This document shows, in pieces, positions 59,112-64,000 of a stretch of 64,000 nucleotides of DNA. The notes beneath the pieces were generated by a model that searched no databases, was not told the DNA's origin, and saw nothing but the letters and a program-made list of their open reading frames with translations. The translations under genes and the position numbers were made by a program. The stretch spans positions 1 to 64,000 of the forward strand of contig JBEKGS010000006.1 of assembly GCA_050012675.1 (NCBI GenBank), given 5' to 3'. Source of the stretch: Fen-455 sp050012675 (lineage in GTDB: Bacteria > Actinomycetota > Acidimicrobiia > Acidimicrobiales > Bog-793). Positions within the stretch are counted from its first letter, which is position 1, and every line of letters starts with the position of its first letter.

Positions 59112-59906
59112 ATGCACCCCATCGAGCGCCTCCGATGGATAGCCCGGGACCGCGACGAGGCGCCGACGACGCTCGCAATCGAGGCGGCATGGGCAATCTC
59201 GGATCTCGCGCTCGACGACCCGGCCGCTGTCGTGACCGCCTGCCGGCGGCTCGTGGAGTCTCACGTCAGCGTCGGGCCGCTCTGGTACCTGGCCGCGTCG
59301 GTCCTGATCGCCCCCGAGCCGGACCAGGCTGCCAGACGCGTGGCCGGCGAGCTCGTTTCGGATCCCACCGCCGAACTGCTCGCGGCCGGCATGAGCGACC
59401 GTCTTTCGATGCAAGCGCCGGTCGTGGTCGTCTGTCCCGCCGAGACGGTGGTGGAGGCGCTTTCGCACCGGGCAGTGGGAACCGTGCGCGTGGTCGGGTC
59501 GTCGCCAGGCCTGCGCGGACAGGTTCGTAGATACGCGACGCTGGGCTCGCAGGTCGACGGTTGGGAGATCGACGAGGCAGTCGAGGCCGTCCGAGGCGCG
59601 GCAGCGGTGCTCATCGAGGTCCTTGCCGCGGGCTCGCCGGGCGTCCTCGTCTCCGCGGCTGCCGCCCTTGTCGCCAAAGCCGCCCAAGCCGCCCCTGTGC
59701 CGCTCTGGGCCGTGGCCGGTGTCGGCCGCGTGCTGAACGACCAGCTGTTCGAAGAGGTGTCGAGGCGGGCCGGCGACAGTGTCCAATTCTTGGCGGCTGA
59801 CAGTTTCGACCTGGTGGCCGGGCCGGCCGGTTTCGAAACGCCCGTGCAGGCCCTTTCCGGTCGCGGATGCCCGCCCGCACCGGAATTATTGGTGCGCGCG
59901 AGGTGA
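59112..59906 (+). CDS. Uncharacterised protein, weakly eIF2B/MtnA-like
   Basis: A 264-residue protein from ATG 59112. It has an all-helical first part (IERLRWIARDRDEAPTTLAI, AAVVTACRRLVESHVSVGPL) and an alpha/beta second part (VVVVCPAETVVEALSHRAVG, EAVRGAAAVLIEVLAAGSPG, VLVSAAAALVAKAAQAAPVP and LWAVAGVGRVLNDQLFEE). The pattern of the second part recalls the eIF2B-alpha/MtnA-like Rossmann fold (regulatory subunit or ribose-1-phosphate isomerase-like), without the catalytic Cys and Asp motifs that I can identify. Similar proteins occur in actinobacteria as hypothetical proteins. Function unknown. Confidence 0.6.
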   Translation: MHPIERLRWIARDRDEAPTTLAIEAAWAISDLALDDPAAVVTACRRLVESHVSVGPLWYLAASVLIAPEPDQAARRVAGELVSDPTAELLAAGMSDRLSMQAPVVVVCPAETVVEALSHRAVGTVRVVGSSPGLRGQVRRYATLGSQVDGWEIDEAVEAVRGAAAVLIEVLAAGSPGVLVSAAAALVAKAAQAAPVPLWAVAGVGRVLNDQLFEEVSRRAGDSVQFLAADSFDLVAGPAGFETPVQALSGRGCPPAPELLVRAR

Positions 59907-59914
59907 TCGCCTCC

Positions 59915-61237
59915 TCAGGTCTGTTCCGCCCGGTTGCCGACCGGCTCGCCGGCGCCGGGAGACTGCTCCTGTGCGTTGTCCTCTGAAGGCGTGAGAGCGC
60001 GGCGCAACCACTGGGCACCAACTGCCGAGGCGGCGCAGCAGGCGACGAAGAAGCCGAGCAGCAAGACTCCGAAACCGGCGCCTATGGCTGCTCCGGAGAT
60101 CGCCGGGCTCACCACGTTGGCCACCGTGACGCACATGGCGGAGGCGGCGAAATAGCGCCCGCGAAGCGCGGGCGTTGCGAGGTCGTTCACGAGCGGACCG
60201 CTGACGGGGCTGAGGAACACCTCTCCCGAGGCGAACACGACCAGGGTCGCGATGACAAGCGCCCGCGAGGCGCCGGACCCCGGAGCGAGACCGGCGCAGG
60301 CGAGCACGACCCAGCAGGCGGCAAAGGCCGCCGCCACTACCTTGAGTGCGCTTGTGCGCCTCGTCCGGGCGACGATCCGCAGTGCCAGCGGCTGTGCCAG
60401 CACTATGAAGCCGGTGTTCGCCGCGTAAGCGGCCGCGATCGTGCCCGGGCCCGCTTTGGCCACCGACGTCGCGAACCCCACGAAGCCCGTGTTCAAGGCG
60501 CCGTAGCCGGCGGCCATGAGTATGGTCATCGTCACCAGATATCGACGGAACACCGCGTCGCCCAGCACCGCCCGGTATCCGGGCCTGCGCCCGCCCTGAA
60601 CCTCGGCCGCAGAGGAACCGTCCCCGGCCGCCGGCGGGGGGCCGACGCGGCGCGTCGAGCGAAATGTCTTCTTGGGCAAGAGCGCGAGCACCGGGACCAC
60701 TACGAGGGCACAAGCGCCGTTGACGAGGTAGACGGTTACGAAGGTCCCCGGATCGCGCACGTGGACGACGAGCCCGCCGACGATCGCGCCGACGCCGAGT
60801 CCCAGGTTGAGCAGCTGGAAGTTGCGCGCGAAGGCAAGGCGGCTCAACTTGTCGTCACCTACCATCACCCCGAGGAGCGCGTTCCACGTCGGCCAACCTG
60901 CGGCTTGGCCGAGCCCGTACACGAACATGGCGGGGATGGCGCTCTCGACGCTGTGAACCGTCGCAAGAGCGGCGATGCCGAGACCTTGCACGACCATGGT
61001 CACGATGACGACTTCTCGGGCCCCGAGACGGTCGACGAGGGCACCGGCCACGGGACTGACAGGCAGGGCGAGGACCGCCACCGCACCTATCAGAAGACCA
61101 GAGACCCCGAGAGGAATGTGGCGGACCTGGTGCAAGTAGATGACGAGAAACGGAAGTGTCAGGCCTCCACCGACTGACGACACGAAGCTCGCCCCGAGCA
61201 GGACACGCAGCGATCCCGGGAGGCGGTTCGCGGGCAT
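59915..61237 (-). CDS. MFS transporter, 12 helices
   Basis: A 440-residue protein from ATG 61237. The motif GALVDRLGAREVVIVTMVVQ is the motif-A loop between helices 2 and 3, GQAAGWPTWNALLGVMVGDD resembles the helix 4 region of drug exporters, and a central cytoplasmic loop (RSTRRVGPPPAAGDGSSAAE) separates the two halves. The N-terminal ANRLPGSLRVLLGASFVSSV is usual for MFS efflux proteins. The substrate is not predictable. The tail (RALTPSEDNAQEQSPGAGEP) is unstructured. It is divergent from the dienelactone hydrolase gene, with which it shares a 66-base region. Confidence 0.9.
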   Translation of the reverse strand: MPANRLPGSLRVLLGASFVSSVGGGLTLPFLVIYLHQVRHIPLGVSGLLIGAVAVLALPVSPVAGALVDRLGAREVVIVTMVVQGLGIAALATVHSVESAIPAMFVYGLGQAAGWPTWNALLGVMVGDDKLSRLAFARNFQLLNLGLGVGAIVGGLVVHVRDPGTFVTVYLVNGACALVVVPVLALLPKKTFRSTRRVGPPPAAGDGSSAAEVQGGRRPGYRAVLGDAVFRRYLVTMTILMAAGYGALNTGFVGFATSVAKAGPGTIAAAYAANTGFIVLAQPLALRIVARTRRTSALKVVAAAFAACWVVLACAGLAPGSGASRALVIATLVVFASGEVFLSPVSGPLVNDLATPALRGRYFAASAMCVTVANVVSPAISGAAIGAGFGVLLLGFFVACCAASAVGAQWLRRALTPSEDNAQEQSPGAGEPVGNRAEQT

Positions 61238-61303
61238 GACGGCAATCCTCGCGCACTCGGAGGATGCAGGAACCAGCCTTCTAGCAGGAGTAGCTTCGCT
61301 CCT

Positions 61304-61987
61304 ATGGGATCGGTGATCGAGTTTGCGAGCAACGGTTCGACCGACGTCGGCTACCTGGCGTTGCCTGCCGACGGGAGCGGACCGGGGATCGTGGTGATCC
61401 AGGAGTGGTGGGGACTGGTCGACCACATAAGGGATGTTTGCGAGCGCTTCGCAGCTGAGGGCTTCGTTGCACTGGCGCCGGATCTGTACCACGGCGTGAA
61501 GGTCACCGAGCCCGACGAGGCCGCGAAGCTGATGATGGCGCTCGAACTGGACCGGGCCGCCAGGGACATGGGCGGTGCCGTGGACGAGGTCGCTGCCCGT
61601 TCGAGTGGCAACGGAGTCGGTGTCGTCGGGTTCTGCATGGGTGGGGGCCTGGCCCTGATGCTGGCATCGCAGCGCCCGGACACCGTGAGAGCCGTCGTGC
61701 CCTTCTACGGGGTGGTGCCCTGGCAGGGTGCCCAGCCCGACTACTCAGCCTTGACCGGTGCCGTTCTGGGCCACTTCGCGGGCAGGGACGAGTCGGCGAG
61801 CCCCGAGGCGGCCAGAGCACTGGTGCGTACGCTCAGGCAGGCGGGCAACGAGGACGTGGACATTCACATCTACCCGCAAGCGGATCACGCTTTTTTCAAC
61901 GACACCCGCCCCGAGGTCTATGACGCCGAGGCATCGGCGCTCGCCTGGCGGCGGACGATCGAATTCCTGCGGTCCCGCATCGGTTGA
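61304..61987 (+). CDS. Dienelactone hydrolase family protein
   Basis: A 227-residue alpha/beta hydrolase. Catalytic triad: Cys111 in GFCMGGG, Asp162 in GRDESAS and His195 in QADHAFFND; PGIVVIQEWWGLVDHIRDVC shows the characteristic Glu34 of dienelactone hydrolases, which controls the nucleophile. Enzymes of this type open lactones of the modified ortho pathway, but most actinobacterial members have other or unknown substrates. The next gene starts 3 bases after the stop, so both are co-transcribed. Confidence 0.92.
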   Translation: MGSVIEFASNGSTDVGYLALPADGSGPGIVVIQEWWGLVDHIRDVCERFAAEGFVALAPDLYHGVKVTEPDEAAKLMMALELDRAARDMGGAVDEVAARSSGNGVGVVGFCMGGGLALMLASQRPDTVRAVVPFYGVVPWQGAQPDYSALTGAVLGHFAGRDESASPEAARALVRTLRQAGNEDVDIHIYPQADHAFFNDTRPEVYDAEASALAWRRTIEFLRSRIG

Positions 61988-61990
61988 GCC

Positions 61991-63256
61991 GTGATGACGC
62001 CCGGGGTCGTCGAGCGCTATCTCGCGCTCGGCTTGGCGATGGACCGCCACGTGCCCGGGCTCGTGGACTCGTACTACGGGCCTGAACAGATCGCAGCCCG
62101 CGTCGCCGCGTCGCCCATCATGGCCCCCGAGCACCTTGTCGCCGAGGCGCGGTCACTGCTCGCGGGCATCGACGCAGGCGAGCCGCTCGGCGACCCGGGC
62201 CCGCGAGCGGCCCCCGGCCACCGTCAGCTCGAGGCTGCACCCGACGCGGGGCGGGACGCCTCGAGGCGCCACTACTTGCGCGCCCAGACGATCGGACTGC
62301 TCACGACCGCGCGCAAGCTTGCCGGCGAGTCGATCGGCTACGCGGACGAAGTCGAGTCCTGCTACGGAGTTCGACCTCACAGGTTTGAACAAGAGGAGTT
62401 CGAGGCGGCCCACCGCCGCCTCGACGAGGTCGTGCCCGGTCGTGGGCCCCTCTCCGAGCGCTATGTGCGCTGGCGCGAGGCGGGGACGGTGCCTATCGAC
62501 AAGTTGGAAGCCGCCATCGCCTCGCTCGCCGAGGACCTCCGGGACCGGACCCGGTTCATGTTCGGCCTGCCCGAAGGCGAGCACGTCGATTTCGAGCTCG
62601 TCAGCGGCAAGCCTTGGAGCGGTTTCAACTACTACCTGGGCGGGGCACGGTCGCGGGTCGCCATCAACACCGACCTCCCTGTCTTTTCGACTTCTCTCGG
62701 TCCTCTCGTGGCGCACGAGGCTTATCCCGGTCATCACACTGAGCACGTCCGCAAGGAGGCGGGCCTCCTCCGGCGTCACCGTTGCTGGGAGGAGTCGATC
62801 GTCGTCATAGGCACGCCCCGCAACCTGCTCGCCGAAGGACTCGCCGACCTTGGTTTCGAGATCGTGATGGGAGGCTTCCCGGACGCGGTTGTGGCCGAGC
62901 ACCTGACCCCGCTCGGTGTCGCCTACGAAGCTGAGATCGTCGCGGCGATCAGAAGGGCAAGGGAGGCACTCGGCGGAGTGCGGGCCAACGCCGCATTCCG
63001 CCTGTGGGAGGACGGGGCCGATCCCGACACGGTCATCGACGAGGTGGCCCGCTTCGAGCTGACCTCGCGGGCGAGGGCGCAAAAGGCGGTCGAATTCCTT
63101 CTCCATCCGATCTGGAGGGCTTACATATCCTGTTATGTAGAAGGTCTGGCGTTGTGCCGGGCTTTTGTCGGAGGCGACCCCGGGCGATTCGCCCGCCTCG
63201 TCACCGAACAGCTCACTCCTCGTGACCTGATCGACGCCCCGGCACCGGCGCGCTGA
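61991..63256 (+). CDS. DUF885-like metal-dependent protein
   Basis: A 421-residue protein from GTG 61991 or ATG 61994. The motif LVAHEAYPGHHTEHVRKEAG carries HExxPGHH, a HExxH-like metalloprotease site as in DUF885 proteins. EGLADLGFEIVMGG gives a third ligand (Glu), and RLVTEQLTPRDLID is its usual tail. No signal peptide is present, so it acts in the cytoplasm. DUF885 members of this type have peptidase-like folds with unproven substrates. It is co-transcribed with the dienelactone hydrolase gene. Confidence 0.82.
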   Translation: MMTPGVVERYLALGLAMDRHVPGLVDSYYGPEQIAARVAASPIMAPEHLVAEARSLLAGIDAGEPLGDPGPRAAPGHRQLEAAPDAGRDASRRHYLRAQTIGLLTTARKLAGESIGYADEVESCYGVRPHRFEQEEFEAAHRRLDEVVPGRGPLSERYVRWREAGTVPIDKLEAAIASLAEDLRDRTRFMFGLPEGEHVDFELVSGKPWSGFNYYLGGARSRVAINTDLPVFSTSLGPLVAHEAYPGHHTEHVRKEAGLLRRHRCWEESIVVIGTPRNLLAEGLADLGFEIVMGGFPDAVVAEHLTPLGVAYEAEIVAAIRRAREALGGVRANAAFRLWEDGADPDTVIDEVARFELTSRARAQKAVEFLLHPIWRAYISCYVEGLALCRAFVGGDPGRFARLVTEQLTPRDLIDAPAPAR

Positions 63257-63323
63257 GCGCGGGGTTCGAGGAGCGGACTGGCCCTCGCGCCGAACGCGCA
63301 AGGTGGGCCGTACCATCGTTGCC

Positions 63324-64000
63324 GTGTCCGAGCGTTCCCGCGATCTGCCGCGTCGGTCGTGTCTGTCCGTGCCGGGGTCCAATGGGCGTTTTCTCGAGAA
63401 GGCCCCTGCCGTAAGGGCCGACATGACCTTCCTCGATCTCGAGGACTCGGTGGCGCCGGCCGAGAAGGAGTCGGCCAGGACAAAGGTGATCGAGGCGGTC
63501 CGCGATCTCGACTGGGGCGAGCGTGTCCTGTGCGTGCGCGTGAACGGGTGGGCCAGTCGTTGGACCTACGGTGATGTGATCGGGGTCGTCGCCGCGGCGG
63601 GCGAGCGGCTCGACGAGGTGATGCTGCCCAAGGTGCAGAACGCATCCGAGGTCGTCGCGCTCGATCTCCTCCTCACCCAGGTGGAGCTCAACAGCGGGCT
63701 TGCCGTGGGCCATGTCGGCATCGAGGCACAGATCGAGACGGCGCGCGGCGTGATCAACGTCGAGGAGATCTGCGGCGCCTCACCAAGGCTCGAGGCGGTC
63801 GTCTTCGGGCCGGCGGACTTCGCCGCTTCGGTCGAGATGCCCGTGCTCACCGGCGGCGTTCAGATCGACCAGTACCCGGGCGACCATTTCCACTACGTGC
63901 TCGCCAAGATCTTGATGGCCGGCCGGGCGAACGGGATCCAGGTCATCGACGGGCCCTTCCTCAAGATAGGCGAGACCGAGCTGCTTCGTGACTATTGCAA
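63324..64000 (+). CDS. HpcH/HpaI aldolase or CitE-like acyl-CoA lyase (3' end cut by window)
   Basis: The frame from GTG 63324 runs open to the window edge (225 codons). RRSCLSVPGSNGRFLEKAPA, MTFLDLEDSVAPAEKESART, VRVNGWASRWTYGDV, VMLPKVQNASEVVALDLLLT, VGIEAQIETARGVINVEEIC and AVVFGPADFAASV are typical of the CitE/malyl-CoA lyase family: Glu in LDLEDSV and in EAQIET, and Asp in FGPADFA bind Mg2+. The substrate may be L-malyl-CoA, citramalyl-CoA or a methylmalyl-CoA. GTG 63324 fits because SCLSVPGSN is the usual N-terminus. The next genes are outside the window. Confidence 0.9.
   Translation, partial: MSERSRDLPRRSCLSVPGSNGRFLEKAPAVRADMTFLDLEDSVAPAEKESARTKVIEAVRDLDWGERVLCVRVNGWASRWTYGDVIGVVAAAGERLDEVMLPKVQNASEVVALDLLLTQVELNSGLAVGHVGIEAQIETARGVINVEEICGASPRLEAVVFGPADFAASVEMPVLTGGVQIDQYPGDHFHYVLAKILMAGRANGIQVIDGPFLKIGETELLRDYC

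Noticed and set aside
1..64000. CRISPR arrays, rRNA operons, classic phage genes or plasmid origins
   Set aside because: I looked for regularly spaced repeats, rRNA segments, integrase and capsid motifs and iterons, and found none beyond the repeats listed.

Overview
The window is high-GC DNA with many GTG and TTG starts and strong purine-rich ribosome-binding sites. Its gene content suits a free-living actinobacterium, possibly of the Acidimicrobiia or a related soil lineage: a ChoD-type sterol oxidase, pyridoxamine-oxidase-fold proteins of the F420/FMN class, an N-terminal GNAT fused to an acyl-CoA synthetase, a GMC dehydrogenase with its Tat-type small subunit, and lipobox lipoproteins. 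No rRNA, complete tRNA or other taxonomic marker is present, so the lineage is an inference.

Positions 1 to about 20,000 look like an accessory and partly decaying region. It holds a 5'-truncated phosphotransferase, a nucleotidyltransferase gene with two compensating frameshifts, a BrnT-like/ribbon-helix-helix toxin-antitoxin pair, and a DUF234-type AAA ATPase lying between two 137-bp direct repeats. Both repeats carry part of the 3' half of a tRNA-Glu(CTC) gene, which suggests an old integration site. There is also an IS21-type transposase stub, a frameshifted F420/FMN-type oxidoreductase, broken paralogues of a secreted protein family, and several secreted or lipoprotein genes. Four of these exported-protein genes (4253, 7978, 9229 and 15079) share a conserved leader just before the start codon; the two best-matched copies show a compensatory base-pair change in a small hairpin that covers the ribosome-binding site.

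From about 20,500 to 34,700 gene density rises. There are two adjacent large membrane proteins (a YfhO-like protein and a GT-C-like protein), a ChoD-type oxidase, an ArsR regulator with a tandem-AHSA1-domain protein under a recognisable promoter, a secreted beta-propeller-like/SGNH hydrolase, a long-chain acyl-CoA synthetase, a secreted phospholipase-D-like protein, a DinB-type protein and an F420/FMN-type protein.

Positions 34,900 to 41,400 hold a [NiFe]-hydrogenase maturation locus made of two converging units: hypC-hypD on the plus strand, and (SIS-HypC fusion)-(SIS protein)-hypE-hypF on the minus strand. The minus-strand genes overlap or nearly touch, indicating translational coupling. 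hypA, hypB and hydrogenase structural genes are not in the window.

Positions 41,500 to 64,000 hold mostly intact metabolic genes: a GMC dehydrogenase with its small subunit, a sucrase/ferredoxin-like protein, an FAH-family hydrolase, a GNAT/acyl-CoA-synthetase fusion, an aldo/keto reductase, a TetR regulator, a MarR-MFS-(DoxD/Rieske fusion) operon preceded by a perfect palindrome, a quinone oxidoreductase, an NlpC/P60 cell-wall hydrolase, class II fumarase, another MFS transporter, a dienelactone hydrolase, a DUF885-type metalloprotein and a CitE-like lyase cut by the window end.
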